NCBI RefSeq assembly: GCF_014145335.1 | Contig: NZ_JACIVI010000005.1 | Coordinates: forward strand, 19,503-83,502 | Source: Aquariibacter albus | Lineage (GTDB): Bacteria > Pseudomonadota > Gammaproteobacteria > Burkholderiales > Burkholderiaceae_C | Reading direction: 5' to 3' | DNA length: 64,000 nucleotides | In this document: positions 1 through 20,302 of the stretch, one piece after another | Position numbering within the stretch: position 1 is the stretch's first letter | How the letters are laid out: every line of letters begins with the position of its first letter | Translations under genes and position numbers: made by a program | The notes under the pieces: generated by a model | Databases searched by the model: none | What the model was told of the DNA's origin: nothing | What the model saw: the letters and a program-made list of their open reading frames with translations, nothing else

Positions 1-1099
<1,099 letters not shown>

Positions 1100-1253
1100 T
1101 TCAATCTCCGATAAAGAGCACTGCCAGTGCCCAGGGTTTTAGGTTTCCGCCTCACCGAACACCCTCTCGCCACTGGCTGCGGGAGGTCGGACGGGACGAA
1201 GACCGGGAAAAGTGGAGCGACCGGTGCGAGCCCGCACCGGCCCTGTCCTTCGC

Positions 1254-3356
1254 TTACTTGGCGCGCGCGGTGATGATCGCGTCGGCGACGTTCTTCGGCG
1301 CTTCGCTGTAGTGTTTGAACTCCATCGTGTAGGTCGCGCGACCTTGCGACATGGAGCGCAGCGTGGTCGAGTAGCCGAACATTTCCGACAGCGGAACCTC
1401 GGCCTTGATGACCTTGCCGCCACCGGGCATGTCGTCCATGCCCTGGACCATGCCGCGACGGGACGACAGGTCGCCCATCACGTTGCCGGCGTAGTCTTCC
1501 GGGGTCTCGACTTCCACGGCCATCATCGGCTCGAGGATGACGGGGCTGGCCTTGCGACAGGCTTCCTTGAAGCCCATCGAGGCGGCCATCTTGAACGCGT
1601 TTTCGTTCGAGTCCACGTCGTGGTACGAACCGAAGGTCAGGGTGACCTTCACGTCAACCACCGGGAAGCCGGCCAGCACGCCGTTCGGCAGGGTGTCGAT
1701 GACGCCCTTCTCCACCGCGGGAATGAATTCGCGCGGCACGACGCCACCCTTGATCGCGTCGACGAAGGTGAAGCCCTTGCCCGGCTCCTGCGGCTCGACC
1801 GTGAACACCACGTGGCCGTACTGGCCCTTGCCGCCCGACTGGCGGACGAACTTGCCCTCGACGTCGGTCGCGGTCTTGCGGATGGTCTCGCGGTAGGCCA
1901 CCTGCGGCTTGCCGACGTTGGCTTCCACGCCGAACTCGCGCTTCATGCGGTCGACGATGATTTCCAGGTGGAGCTCGCCCATGCCGGAAATGATGGTCTG
2001 GCCGGACTCTTCGTCGGTGCGCACGCGGAAGGACGGATCCTCGGCCGCCAGGCGCGACAGGGCGATGCCCATCTTTTCCTGGTCGGCCTTGGTCTTGGGC
2101 TCGACGGCCTGCGAGATGACCGGCTCCGGGAAGACCATCTTCTCCAGCGTGATGATGCTTTCCGGATCGCACAGGGTCTCGCCCGTGGTCACATCCTTCA
2201 GGCCCACGCAGGCGGCGATGTCGCCGGCCAGGATTTCCTTGATTTCCTCACGCTGGTTCGCGTGCATCTGCAGGATCCGGCCGATGCGCTCCTTCTTGCC
2301 CTTGATCGGGTTGTAGACGGTGGCGCCCGAAAGCAGCACGCCCGAGTACACGCGCACGAAGGTCAGCTGGCCGACGTAGGGGTCGGTCATCAGCTTGAAG
2401 GCCAGGGCAGCAAACTTCTCGCTGTCGTCGGCACGGCGCACGACCGGCTGCTCGTCCTCGTCGGTGCCCGGCACCGGCGGAATGTCGATCGGCGAGGGCA
2501 TGAAGTCGATCACGCCGTCCAGCATGCGCTGCACGCCCTTGTTCTTGAAGGCGGTGCCGCAGAACATCGGCTGGATCTCGGCCGCGATGGTGCGGGTGCG
2601 GATGGCCGTCTTGATCTCGTCCTCGCTCAGGTCGCCCGTCTCGAGGTACTTGTTCATCAGCTCTTCGTTGGCCTCGGCCGCGGCCTCGACCATCTTCTCG
2701 CGCCATTCCTGGGCGACTTCGACCAGATCCGCCGGGATCTCTTCGTAGCTGAACTTCATGCCCTGCGAAGCCTCATCCCACAGGATGGCCTTCATCTTGA
2801 GCAGGTCGACGACACCCTTGAAGTTTTCCTCGGCGCCAATCGGAATGACGATGGGCACGGGGTTGGCCTTGAGGCGGGCCTTCATCTGGTCGACGACCTT
2901 GAAGAAGTTGGCGCCGGTGCGGTCCATCTTGTTGACGAAGGCCAGGCGCGGCACCTTGTACTTGTTGGCCTGACGCCAGACGGTTTCCGACTGCGGCTGC
3001 ACGCCCCCCACGGCGCAGTACACCATGCAGGCGCCGTCGAGCACGCGCATCGAGCGCTCGACTTCGATGGTGAAGTCCACGTGCCCCGGGGTGTCGATGA
3101 TGTTGATCCGGTGCTCGGGCAGGGACAGGTCCATGCCCTTCCAGAAGCAGGTCGTCGCCGCCGAGGTGATGGTGATGCCCCGCTCCTGCTCCTGCTCCAT
3201 CCAGTCCATCGTCGCAGCGCCATCGTGCACTTCGCCGATCTTGTGGTTCACGCCGGTGTAGAACAGGATGCGCTCGGTCGTGGTGGTCTTGCCGGCATCG
3301 ATGTGCGCAGAGATACCGATGTTGCGGTAGCGCTCGATGGGGGTTTTGCGGGACAT
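1254..3356 (-). CDS. fusA: Elongation factor G
   Basis: EF-G is the GTPase that drives ribosomal translocation and helps recycle ribosomes. The 700-residue product has the usual length. It shows the P-loop [13 protein letters not shown] near residue 17, switch [11 protein letters not shown] and NKMDR in the G domain, followed by domains II to V. I chose the ATG at 3356 ([12 protein letters not shown]) because a GGAG sits seven bases upstream; an in-frame TTG 12 bases earlier would overlap that site. It lies between rpsG and tuf in the str operon and is probably cotranscribed with rpsL-rpsG. The antisense frame across it is open for a long way, but only because of codon bias. Confidence 0.98.
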   Translation of the reverse strand: MSRKTPIERYRNIGISAHIDAGKTTTTERILFYTGVNHKIGEVHDGAATMDWMEQEQERGITITSAATTCFWKGMDLSLPEHRINIIDTPGHVDFTIEVERSMRVLDGACMVYCAVGGVQPQSETVWRQANKYKVPRLAFVNKMDRTGANFFKVVDQMKARLKANPVPIVIPIGAEENFKGVVDLLKMKAILWDEASQGMKFSYEEIPADLVEVAQEWREKMVEAAAEANEELMNKYLETGDLSEDEIKTAIRTRTIAAEIQPMFCGTAFKNKGVQRMLDGVIDFMPSPIDIPPVPGTDEDEQPVVRRADDSEKFAALAFKLMTDPYVGQLTFVRVYSGVLLSGATVYNPIKGKKERIGRILQMHANQREEIKEILAGDIAACVGLKDVTTGETLCDPESIITLEKMVFPEPVISQAVEPKTKADQEKMGIALSRLAAEDPSFRVRTDEESGQTIISGMGELHLEIIVDRMKREFGVEANVGKPQVAYRETIRKTATDVEGKFVRQSGGKGQYGHVVFTVEPQEPGKGFTFVDAIKGGVVPREFIPAVEKGVIDTLPNGVLAGFPVVDVKVTLTFGSYHDVDSNENAFKMAASMGFKEACRKASPVILEPMMAVEVETPEDYAGNVMGDLSSRRGMVQGMDDMPGGGKVIKAEVPLSEMFGYSTTLRSMSQGRATYTMEFKHYSEAPKNVADAIITARAK

Positions 3357-3437
3357 GGTGGGCTCCAAATACGAAAGCCGCCCCGCCGATCCACAGGATC
3401 GGCCAGGGCAGCCGGGGACATCAGGGGGTCGGTCGGC

Positions 3438-3908
3438 TTAGAAGCGGAAGTGCGAGAAGGCCTTGTTGGCCTCGGCCATGCGGTGCACTTCGTCGCGCTT
3501 CTTCATCGCGCCGCCGCGGCCTTCCGAGGCCTCCAGCAGTTCGTTGGCCAGACGCTGGGCCATCGACTTCTCGCTGCGCTTGCGGGCCGAATCCTTGAGC
3601 CAGCGCATGGCCAGCGCGACGCGGCGGACGGGGCGAACTTCCACGGGAACCTGGTAGTTCGCACCGCCGACGCGGCGGGACTTCACTTCGACCATCGGCT
3701 TCACGTTGTTCAGCGCGGTCAGGAACACTTCGAGCGGATCACGCTGGGCCTTCTTCTCGACTTGCTCGAGGGCGCCGTAGATGATCCGTTCGGCCACGGC
3801 CTTCTTGCCGGACTCCATGACCACGTTCATGAACTTCGAGAGATCCACATTGCCGAACTTCGGATCGGGCAGGATCTCGCGCTTGGGGACTTCGCGACGA
3901 CGAGGCAT
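3438..3908 (-). CDS. rpsG: 30S ribosomal protein S7
   Basis: S7 starts assembly of the 30S head by binding the 3' domain of 16S rRNA. The 156-residue protein begins [19 protein letters not shown] and has the standard length and the conserved [19 protein letters not shown] region. AGGAAGAG lies before the ATG. In other bacteria S7 is the autoregulator of the str operon, binding near the rpsL-rpsG junction; the 166-base gap here could carry such a site, though I did not identify its structure. Order rpsL, rpsG, fusA, tuf. Confidence 0.98.
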   Translation of the reverse strand: MPRRREVPKREILPDPKFGNVDLSKFMNVVMESGKKAVAERIIYGALEQVEKKAQRDPLEVFLTALNNVKPMVEVKSRRVGGANYQVPVEVRPVRRVALAMRWLKDSARKRSEKSMAQRLANELLEASEGRGGAMKKRDEVHRMAEANKAFSHFRF

Positions 3909-4074
3909 GACTCTTCCTTTATTGCTTCAGTCGGCCCGGACTTCCGGACCACGGACGCCCATCCGGGGCATCCACTTACTCGGCGGCGCGCAGCTTGCGC
4001 TCCAACCGACAACCCTGGGCGCGCAGCATGCGCACCCGCGATGACACCGCGTTGAACGCGGCGCCCGACCTGGA

Positions 4075-4452
4075 TCAGGCCTTCTTCGGGCGCTTCGCGC
4101 CGTACTTCGAACGCGACTGCTTCCGGTCCTTGACGCCCTGCAGGTCGAGGGAACCACGGACGATGTGATAGCGCACACCCGGCAGGTCCTTGACCCGGCC
4201 ACCACGAACCAGCACGACGCTGTGTTCCTGGAGGTTGTGGCCTTCGCCGCCGATGTAGGAGATCACCTCGAAGCCATTGGTCAGGCGCACCTTGGCGACC
4301 TTCCGCAGCGCCGAGTTCGGCTTCTTCGGGGTGGTGGTGTAGACGCGGGTGCAGACGCCACGACGTTGCGGGCAGGCCTGCATGGCCGGCGACTTGGATT
4401 TCGTGACTTCGGTCTCGCGACCGTGGCGCACGAGCTGGTTGATGGTCGGCAT
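4075..4452 (-). CDS. rpsL: 30S ribosomal protein S12
   Basis: S12 sits at the decoding centre and controls accuracy; its Lys43 and Lys88 regions are the usual sites of streptomycin resistance. The 125-residue protein begins [12 protein letters not shown] and contains [20 protein letters not shown] and the [10 protein letters not shown] loop, with wild-type-looking PKKP and RVKDLPG segments, so nothing suggests streptomycin resistance. It is the first gene of the str operon and sits about 205 bases downstream of a well-formed sigma-70 promoter (4666-4694). Confidence 0.98.
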   Translation of the reverse strand: MPTINQLVRHGRETEVTKSKSPAMQACPQRRGVCTRVYTTTPKKPNSALRKVAKVRLTNGFEVISYIGGEGHNLQEHSVVLVRGGRVKDLPGVRYHIVRGSLDLQGVKDRKQSRSKYGAKRPKKA

Positions 4453-4665
4453 GGGGTAACTTGTTCCCGTGTGAAGTTACATGAACCTTCCCGACGGTCC
4501 CTGCGCGCGAAACGCGTGGCGGAGTCGAAGACTCCCGCCCCACACCCATCTCGCGGCTGAACGCGGCGCCTGCGGTCTTGGGCGGGTCCGGTCCCGCCCA
4601 ACACGCAAGGCCTGTCAGCTCGACGCCCAGCAAAGAGCGAAGCAGAAACTGCCGAAAAGCTTTCC

Positions 4666-4694
4666 ATTGTAGGCTGCGTCAAGCATTGCTGCAA
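4666..4694 (-). promoter_or_regulatory. Sigma-70 promoter of the rpsL operon
   Basis: On the minus strand TTGCAG (4694-4689) and TACAAT (4671-4666) are separated by exactly 17 bases. The predicted start lies near 4659, giving a leader of about 205 nt before rpsL. It overlaps the region just upstream of the plus-strand PIN gene. Seen in sequence; activity is inferred. Confidence 0.6.
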
Positions 4695-4709
4695 GAAGCT
4701 CCTGGCACC

Positions 4710-5201
4710 GTGAACCCACCCCTCGACGATCCCCCGCCCTCGGACGCGTCAAAGGCCGGCGCTCCGGCGCCGCTGCGGGCCGTGATCGACACCCAACTGC
4801 TGCTGGATTGGCTGGTCTTTGACGAGCCTGCGTCCGCAGCCTGGGTCCAGGCCCTGAGCGCCAGCCGCCTGCGCTGGCTCGCCAGCCCCTGGATGCAGCA
4901 GGAATGTGAGCGCACGCTGCGGCGCAGCATGCTGCAGCGCTGGTCACCCGACCCGCAGCGGGTGGCGCAAGCCTGGTCCCGCTGGGCCGAGATGCTGCCC
5001 GAGCCCTCCCCCCAGCCACGCCTGCGTTGCCGGGATCCGGACGACCAGGCCTTCATCGACCTGGCCCTGGCCTGCCGCGCCGACGTGCTGCTCACGCGCG
5101 ACCGCGACCTGCTGGTGCTGCGCAAGCGCGCCGCCGCCCTCGGCCTGTGGATCGGGCGGCCCGACCAGCACCCTACCCTGCAGCCCGGCACACCGCCATG
5201 A
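4710..5201 (+). CDS. PIN-domain protein, putative ribonuclease toxin-like
   Basis: The 163-residue product has the PIN fold signatures: an early acidic position (VIDTQLLLDWLVF), DPDDQAFIDLAL in the middle and LLTRDRDLLVL near the C-terminus, which carry the metal-binding aspartates of COG1569-type proteins. Such proteins are often nuclease toxins, but no antitoxin gene is next to it. I chose GTG at 4710 because upstream codons run through the rpsL promoter; the ribosome site is weak, so the start is uncertain. It is the only plus-strand gene in the str/rif block, facing rpoC tail to tail across a terminator. Confidence 0.75.
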   Translation: MNPPLDDPPPSDASKAGAPAPLRAVIDTQLLLDWLVFDEPASAAWVQALSASRLRWLASPWMQQECERTLRRSMLQRWSPDPQRVAQAWSRWAEMLPEPSPQPRLRCRDPDDQAFIDLALACRADVLLTRDRDLLVLRKRAAALGLWIGRPDQHPTLQPGTPP

Positions 5202-5257
5202 AAAAAGGCGGCCGAAGCCGCCTCAATCGTTCGGGACCGGCCCCTTGCGGGGCCGGT
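5201..5257 (-). terminator. Terminator of the rplJL-rpoBC operon
   Basis: Eight bases after the rpoC stop, the minus strand forms a 9-bp stem (5236-5257, GC-rich, loop TTGC-like), then a second stem GGCGGC/GCCGCC with a TTCG loop (5222-5207) followed by six U (5206-5201). The second is a textbook intrinsic terminator. The U-tract abuts the stop codon of the PIN gene on the other strand. Confidence 0.88.
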
Positions 5258-5264
5258 GTCCGGA

Positions 5265-9503
<4,239 letters not shown>

Positions 9504-9523
9504 GGGGTGCTCCTTGTCCGTTC

Positions 9524-13651
<4,128 letters not shown>

Positions 13652-13968
13652 GAATCACTCCGTGTCGAAGGGACACCGCCCGGCCCAGGCAGCACCCGTT
13701 CGGCGACTGGCGGCGCAGACTTTGCGTCTGCTGCTTGGTGGCAGGCCACTACCTGCCGCTGGCGGACAACCGGAGCCTTGCACCCCAGTCCGACCAAACC
13801 GGTTCTCTGCAGTCGGTTCAGAGAACACTTGCAAGGCCCGCCCCGCATGCGATGCGGACCTTGCAGCTGCTCTCCGGGGCCGGTGGATGCCGCTTGGCGT
13901 CCTCCGACCCTGGAAGCACAAAAGGCTGGGGGCCGAAACCGGCACCCAGCCCCCTGTGCGGGTCGAGA
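13652..13968 (-). promoter_or_regulatory. rplL-rpoB intergenic region with attenuator hairpin
   Basis: This gene-free stretch holds, right after rplL on the minus strand, a stem of GGCTGGG/CCCAGCC capped by a second CGGC/GCCG-type stem with a four-base loop (13924-13951), followed by UUUU at 13923-13920. Its place matches the known attenuator between the ribosomal and polymerase genes in other proteobacteria. Beyond it I see no gene and no convincing promoter. Confidence 0.65.
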
Positions 13969-14349
<381 letters not shown>

Positions 14350-14409
14350 TTGGGGTTCCTAAATCGGTTGTCGTACGGTCTTCGTACGGTTGAATCAGAA
14401 GAGACGATC

Positions 14410-14934
14410 TCAGGCAGCGGCCGCTTCGGCAGCAGGCGCTTCGGCGCCGCCACCTTGCTTCTTGGCCACCTCGGCCAGCACGCGGGCCAGGCCGGAGATC
14501 GGGGTCTGCAGCAGACCGAGCAGCTGGGCCAGCAGAACTTCCTTGCTGGGCACATTGGCCAGGGCCTTGACGCCTTCGACGTCCAGCACCTTGCCGCCAA
14601 AGGCACCGCCCTTGATGACCAGCTTGTCGTTCGTCTTGGCAAAGTCGGCGATGACTTTGGCTGCGGCGACGGCATCTTCGGAGAAGCCGTAGATCAGCGG
14701 GCCGACGAACTGGGCCTCGGCCACCTCAAAGGACGTACCGGCAACAGCGCGACGGGCCAGGGTGTTCTTCAGCACGTGAAGATAGACACCCTTTTCCCGC
14801 GCGGTCTTGCGCAGTGCGTCCAGATGAGCGACGGTGAGGCCACGGTACTCGGCCACGGCCAAGGTCTGTGCCTTGGCCGCCTGGGCCGACACTTCCTCGA
14901 CAACGGCTGCTTTCTCGTTGCGATTGAGACTCAA
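14410..14934 (-). CDS. rplJ: 50S ribosomal protein L10
   Basis: L10 anchors L7/L12 dimers on the ribosome and usually represses its own operon by binding the leader mRNA. I place the start at TTG 14934 ([15 protein letters not shown]), because AAGGAG lies six bases upstream and the family normally begins at this residue; a longer frame exists but has no support. That gives 174 residues with an Ala-rich tail. The [17 protein letters not shown] segment is typical. Confidence 0.95.
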   Translation of the reverse strand: MSLNRNEKAAVVEEVSAQAAKAQTLAVAEYRGLTVAHLDALRKTAREKGVYLHVLKNTLARRAVAGTSFEVAEAQFVGPLIYGFSEDAVAAAKVIADFAKTNDKLVIKGGAFGGKVLDVEGVKALANVPSKEVLLAQLLGLLQTPISGLARVLAEVAKKQGGGAEAPAAEAAAA

Positions 14935-15223
14935 GGTCCACTCCTTAAAACGTGGAAAGGTCCGGGACGAAGCCCGCACACCCTCCACACCGGGTTGCAG
15001 CGACCTTGCCGTTCAGGAACCCCGGGACCTCTTGCGACACCCCGAGACCAACCTTTGCGGCGGGACCGCCATCTGCGCTGGCTGCCCGGCCCGAGGGCCA
15101 GACGATTAAGCGGGACCGGAATCCCGCACCAGCGGTCTTGGATGGCCCGGCGGCTTGCGCCACCGGCCCACCAATCCTTGAGGCACCGCGCCAGACCCGC
15201 GCGGCACCGGATGTTTCAGCCGA
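14935..15223 (-). promoter_or_regulatory. rplJ leader and rplA-rplJ intergenic region
   Basis: This 289-base gap on the minus strand holds an imperfect GC-rich hairpin with a GCAA loop soon after rplA and several further stems before rplJ. Its place corresponds to the L10 leader and rplKA-rplJL junction of other proteobacteria. The L10-binding kink-turn was not resolved by eye, so the leader assignment rests mainly on position. Confidence 0.4.
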
Positions 15224-15931
15224 TCAGGCGCCCGCTTGGGCGTTGATCGAGGCGACGTCGACGCGCACGCCGACGCCCATGGTCGAGGACACGGCCACCT
15301 TGCGCAGGTAGACGCCCTTGCTCGACGCCGGCTTGGCCTTGTTCAGGGCTTCCAGCAGGGCCTGCAGATTGCCCTTGAGCTTGTCGCCGTCGAAGGAGCG
15401 GCGGCCGATCGTGCCGTGGATGATGCCGGCCTTGTCGACGCGGAACTGGACCTGGCCAGCCTTCGCGTTCTTGACGGCCGTGGCAACGTCCGGGGTCACG
15501 GTGCCGACCTTCGGGTTCGGCATCAGGCCGCGCGGGCCCAGGATCTGACCCAGGGTCCCGACGACGCGCATGGTGTCCGGCGAGGCGATGACCACGTCGA
15601 AGGGCATGTCGCCCGCCTTGACGCGCTCGGCCAGGTCTTCCATGCCGACGATGTCGGCGCCGGCAGCCTTGGCTTCCTCTGCCTTGGCGCCCTGGGCGAA
15701 GACGGCGACACGCTTGGTCTTGCCGGTGCCGTTGGGCATCACGACCGCGCCGCGGACGACCTGGTCGGACTTCTTCGCATCGACGCCGAGCTGCACCGAG
15801 ACGTCGATCGACTCGTCGAACTTGGCGGTCGCGAAGGACTGCACCAGGGCCAGCGCCTCGTCGATCGGATACAGCTTCGTGGTCTCAACCTTGCCCTGCA
15901 GGGCCTTGGCTTTCTTGGTCAGCTTGGCCAT
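15224..15931 (-). CDS. rplA: 50S ribosomal protein L1
   Basis: L1 binds 23S rRNA at the E-site stalk and in other bacteria represses the rplK-rplA operon. The start is ATG 15931 ([16 protein letters not shown]), giving 235 residues; upstream in-frame codons lie inside rplK and are not used. The RNA-binding [17 protein letters not shown] motif is intact. The ATG is one base from the rplK stop, so the two are translationally coupled. Confidence 0.98.
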   Translation of the reverse strand: MAKLTKKAKALQGKVETTKLYPIDEALALVQSFATAKFDESIDVSVQLGVDAKKSDQVVRGAVVMPNGTGKTKRVAVFAQGAKAEEAKAAGADIVGMEDLAERVKAGDMPFDVVIASPDTMRVVGTLGQILGPRGLMPNPKVGTVTPDVATAVKNAKAGQVQFRVDKAGIIHGTIGRRSFDGDKLKGNLQALLEALNKAKPASSKGVYLRKVAVSSTMGVGVRVDVASINAQAGA

Positions 15932-15932
15932 G

Positions 15933-16364
15933 TCAGACGCCCTCCACCATGATGCCCATCGAACGGGCCGAGCCCGCGATCGTGCGAACCGCCGCATCCA
16001 GGTCGGCAGCGGTCAGGTCCGGCTGCTTGGTCTTGGCGATTTCCTCGACCTGCGCGCGGGTCAGCTTGGCGACCTTGTCCGTGTGCGGACGGGCCGAGCC
16101 ACGCTCGATCTTGGCGGCCTTCTTCAGCAGCACGGTGGCCGGCGGCGTCTTGAGGACGAAAGTGAAGCTCTTGTCGGCGAAGGCGGTGATCACCACCGGC
16201 AACACCAGACCGGGCTCCATGCCCTGGGTCTTGGCGTTGAACGCCTTGCAGAACTCCATGATGTTCAGACCGCGCTGACCCAGCGCCGGACCGATCGGGG
16301 GCGACGGATTCGCCTTCCCTGCGGGGATTTGCAGCTTGATGAAGCCGACAATCTTCTTGGCCAT
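15933..16364 (-). CDS. rplK: 50S ribosomal protein L11
   Basis: L11 belongs to the GTPase-associated centre and is needed for RelA activation. The 143-residue protein begins [20 protein letters not shown] and ends with the SMGIMVEG signature. GGAGCAAGC precedes the ATG. It is 183 bases downstream of nusG, a gap in which I see no clear promoter, and overlaps closely with rplA. Confidence 0.98.
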   Translation of the reverse strand: MAKKIVGFIKLQIPAGKANPSPPIGPALGQRGLNIMEFCKAFNAKTQGMEPGLVLPVVITAFADKSFTFVLKTPPATVLLKKAAKIERGSARPHTDKVAKLTRAQVEEIAKTKQPDLTAADLDAAVRTIAGSARSMGIMVEGV

Positions 16365-16547
16365 GCTTGCTCCGATGACCCCGTCCGCGGCCTGCGGCGG
16401 GGCTTGAGTGCAAACGCCTGGGGCAGGGCCCCGGGCTCCTCGTGCCGGCGTCTCGTGCCGGCTGGGACGGGTGGCGTGACCTCATCTTGCGAAGGGCGCC
16501 CCGCCACCGGGGCTGTTCGTTCAGGCGCGGGCCGAAGGCCCGACGCC

Positions 16548-17111
16548 TCAAATCTTCTCGATCTGGTGGAAGTCCAGCTCGACCGGCGTGGCGCGACCGA
16601 AGATGGTGACCGACACGCGGATCTTGGACTTGTCGTAGTTGACTTCCTCGATCGCGCCGTTGAAGTCGGTGAAGGGACCTTCCTTGACGCGCACCACCTC
16701 GCCGACTTCCCACTCGACCTTGGGCCGCGGCTTCTCGATGCCTTCCTGCATCTGGTTGACGATCTTCATGACCTCGTCTTCCGAGATCGGCGTCGGACGG
16801 TTCTTGGCCCCGCCGACGAAGCCCGTCACCTTGGAGGTGTGCTTGACCAGGTGCCAGGAGTCGTCGTCCATCAGCATCTCGACCAGCACATAGCCCGGGA
16901 AGAAGCGGCGCTCGGTCACGGCCTTCTTGCCGTTCTTCATCTCGACGACTTCTTCGGTCGGGACGAGGATGCGGCCGAACTTGTCCTGCATGCCGGCGCG
17001 ATCGATGCGCTCGCGCAGGTTGCGCTCCACGGCCTTCTCCATGCCGGAGTAGGCGTGCACGACATACCAACGCAGGGGGGCGGCGGCGGGGATCTGCGGG
17101 GTCTCGCTCAT
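16548..17111 (-). CDS. nusG: Transcription termination/antitermination protein NusG
   Basis: NusG binds RNA polymerase, suppresses pausing and links it to Rho or to the ribosome. The 187-residue protein has the NGN domain ([19 protein letters not shown]) and a C-terminal KOW domain ([17 protein letters not shown]). AAGGACC precedes the ATG. The gene is 36 bases downstream of secE. Confidence 0.98.
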   Translation of the reverse strand: MSETPQIPAAAPLRWYVVHAYSGMEKAVERNLRERIDRAGMQDKFGRILVPTEEVVEMKNGKKAVTERRFFPGYVLVEMLMDDDSWHLVKHTSKVTGFVGGAKNRPTPISEDEVMKIVNQMQEGIEKPRPKVEWEVGEVVRVKEGPFTDFNGAIEEVNYDKSKIRVSVTIFGRATPVELDFHQIEKI

Positions 17112-17147
17112 CGGGGGTCCTTCAGGATCGCGCGGGGTCGGGGGCGA

Positions 17148-17534
17148 TCAGCGGCGCCAGCCGAGGATCAGGTCGTAGAAGACCCATTCCAGCGTCTTGT
17201 CGGTCAGCCACAGGAACAGCGCCATGACCACGACGAAGGCGAAGACGTAGAGCGTCATCTGCGTCGCCTCCTTGCGGCTCGGCCAGACGACCTTGCGCAG
17301 CTCGCGGGCAGCATCCCGGCCGAAGCCGACGAGGCGCTTGCCCGGCTCGGCCCGGAAGAACAGGGCGACGGCCCCGGCCAGCAGCAGCAGCAGCGCGATC
17401 ACGCGCTGCCACAGGGGCTGGCTGGCCAGAAGGTAGAAGGCCGCGATGGCTGCCACGACCAGCACGCCGACCGCCGCCAGCTTGGCCTTGTCGGCGGCAG
17501 GCGTCACGGTTTCGACGGAGGGAGATGCACTCAT
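17148..17534 (-). CDS. secE: Preprotein translocase subunit SecE
   Basis: SecE clamps SecY in the Sec translocon. The 128-residue protein has three membrane segments (about residues 20-38, 45-60 and 98-117), the longer proteobacterial form, and the conserved amphipathic ELRKVVWPSRKEA before the last segment. It lies between tRNA-Trp and nusG, as is usual for the tuf-secE-nusG order. Confidence 0.97.
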   Translation of the reverse strand: MSASPSVETVTPAADKAKLAAVGVLVVAAIAAFYLLASQPLWQRVIALLLLLAGAVALFFRAEPGKRLVGFGRDAARELRKVVWPSRKEATQMTLYVFAFVVVMALFLWLTDKTLEWVFYDLILGWRR

Positions 17535-17725
17535 GGTGTTCGCTTCGGCGGCACCCGACCGGAACAGTTCCGGACCCGGGCACCAGGCCGCTCATTCAGC
17601 AGCAAAGCCCGCCGGGCCGTGAGGCCTGTTGCGGGCTGCTGCGCGGAGCATCTTTCAGACGCGCTTCGTGGCGAAGACCTCGAAGCAGCCCTTGAAGACG
17701 CTGCGGTGGTTCGATCGGTTCGGCG

Positions 17726-17801
17726 TGGCAGGGGCAGAGGGTCTCGAACCCCCAACCTTCGGTTTTGGAGACCGACGCTCTGCCAATTGAGCTATGCCCC
17801 T
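17726..17801 (-). tRNA. tRNA-Trp (CCA anticodon)
   Basis: A 76-nt cloverleaf with acceptor stem AGGGGCA/TGCCCCT, anticodon loop around CCA, T loop GTTCGAGAC, discriminator G and encoded CCA. It lies between tuf and secE, as in many proteobacteria. Confidence 0.97.
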
Positions 17802-17821
17802 ACGCCTGAACCTGGCTTGTC

Positions 17822-19012
<1,191 letters not shown>

Positions 19013-19054
19013 CGCGATCTCCTGACGAGCTGTGCTGACGCTGAGGGATGAAGG

Positions 19055-19129
<75 letters not shown>

Positions 19130-19192
19130 ATCGACACAGGTCTGCGCTGACTCGCAACGCACATCGGTATCGACCTTGCAGACCTCGAAGCC

Positions 19193-19266
19193 TGGAGCGG
19201 GAGACGGGAATCGAACCCGCGCCATCAGCTTGGAAGGCTGAGGTTCTGCCATTGAACTACTCCCGC
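19193..19266 (-). tRNA. tRNA-Gly (TCC anticodon)
   Basis: A 74-nt cloverleaf with acceptor stem GCGGGAG/CTCCCGC, anticodon loop CTTCCAA (TCC), T loop GTTCGATTC and encoded CCA. Middle gene of the tRNA-Tyr, -Gly, -Thr cluster. Confidence 0.97.
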
Positions 19267-19307
19267 ATCGCCGGAAGCGGTCCGGCAGGACCTGCCGGAA
19301 GTTCGCT

Positions 19308-19393
19308 TGGTGGAGGAGGCTGGATTCGAACCAGCGTAGGCGTAAGCCAACAGATTTACAGTCTGCCCCCTTTAGCCACTCGGGCACCCCTCC
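19308..19393 (-). tRNA. tRNA-Tyr (GTA anticodon)
   Basis: An 86-nt class II tRNA with acceptor stem GGAGGGG/CTCCTCC, anticodon GTA, a long variable arm, T loop GTTCGAATC and encoded CCA. First gene of the tRNA-tuf operon. Confidence 0.97.
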
Positions 19394-19407
19394 ACGGCGA
19401 GCCCGCG

Positions 19408-19438
19408 ACTATAGCACGGGGTTCTTGTTTTTCCGCAA
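19408..19438 (-). promoter_or_regulatory. Promoter of the tRNA-Tyr-Gly-Thr-tuf operon
   Basis: The minus strand carries TGCTATAGT, an extended -10 box (TATAGT at 19413-19408), and TTGCGG at 19438-19433 with a long 19-base spacer. The CGCGGG just after the -10 is the GC-rich discriminator typical of stringently controlled tRNA promoters. It ends about 15 bases before the tRNA. Confidence 0.6.
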
Positions 19439-19466
19439 GCTTTTCTCGCGACACCCGGGGAAGCGC

Positions 19467-20291
19467 TCAGGCGGCATCCGCCGGCAGGGTCCAGCCGCCG
19501 TCCAGGGGGCGCCCGCGGGCCTGGAGCCAGGCCTGGGCCAGGCCGAAGTGCCCGCAGCCCAGGAAAGGCCGCGGCGGACGGCGGGCCGACAGCGGCGAAG
19601 GATGGTTGGCCTCCAGCCGCAGGTGGGCCGGGCCGGCCTGGGCGATGCGCTCGCCCAGGCGCTGCGCGTGCGCACCCCAGAGCAGAAAGACCTTGGGCGC
19701 AGGATCGGCGGCGACCTGGTCGAGCAAGGCCGCGCTGAGCGCCTCCCAGCCCCGGCCGGCGTGGCTGGCGGGCTCGCCGTCGCGCACGGTCAGGGTGGTG
19801 TTGAGCAGCAGCACGCCGCGGCCGGCCCAGGCGAGCAGGCTGCCGCTGCGCGGCGGCGGCAGGCCGAGGTCCCGTGCACGCTCGGCCAGCAGATTGCGCA
19901 GGCTGGGCGGGTGCGGCCGACCAGGCGCGACGGAGAAGGCCAGGCCCTCGGCCTGACCAGGACCGTGGTAGGGGTCCTGGCCGAGGATGACGACGCGGAC
20001 CGCTTCCGGCGCGGTCAGGCGCAGCGCGCGGAAGGGGTCGGGTGGATAGACCCGCGCACCGGCGACCCGCTCGGCCGCCAGGAAGGCCTCCAGCGCCTGC
20101 CCGGCCGGCGTGGCAAGAAAGGCGCGAACCGTCGGCTGCCAGCCCGGAGGCAAGTCCGCCACCTGTACCCCCAGGGCGGGCTGCGGATCGGACGGTGTGG
20201 CGGATGCCGGAACTGCGGCAGCCGGCCCAGGCTCGCCCCAGGGCAGGGGCTGCGTGGTGTCGTCCACCCGGCGTGGCGCGCGCGCGCTCAC
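19467..20291 (-). CDS. ung: Uracil-DNA glycosylase
   Basis: Removes uracil from DNA in base excision repair. The 274-residue protein contains the water-activating loop ILGQDPYHGPGQAEG, the LLLNTTLTV segment, VFLLWGAHA, and the minor-groove loop NHPSPLS. About 60 low-complexity Ala/Pro residues precede the catalytic domain, longer than in E. coli Ung. The start is a GTG at 20291, 11 bases after the trpC stop, so it appears to be the last gene of the trp operon. A later in-frame start cannot be excluded. Confidence 0.95.
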   Translation of the reverse strand: MSARAPRRVDDTTQPLPWGEPGPAAAVPASATPSDPQPALGVQVADLPPGWQPTVRAFLATPAGQALEAFLAAERVAGARVYPPDPFRALRLTAPEAVRVVILGQDPYHGPGQAEGLAFSVAPGRPHPPSLRNLLAERARDLGLPPPRSGSLLAWAGRGVLLLNTTLTVRDGEPASHAGRGWEALSAALLDQVAADPAPKVFLLWGAHAQRLGERIAQAGPAHLRLEANHPSPLSARRPPRPFLGCGHFGLAQAWLQARGRPLDGGWTLPADAA

Positions 20292-20302
20292 GGCCGAGCG
20301 GC

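Noticed and set aside
1212-4055. Long open frame (947 codons) on the plus strand antisense to fusA and rpsG
   Set aside because: It is the antisense shadow of strongly biased GC-rich codons. Its translation is low-complexity, rich in His, Leu, Val, Gly and Asp, with no family signature. The same happens over rpoB, rpoC and many other genes.
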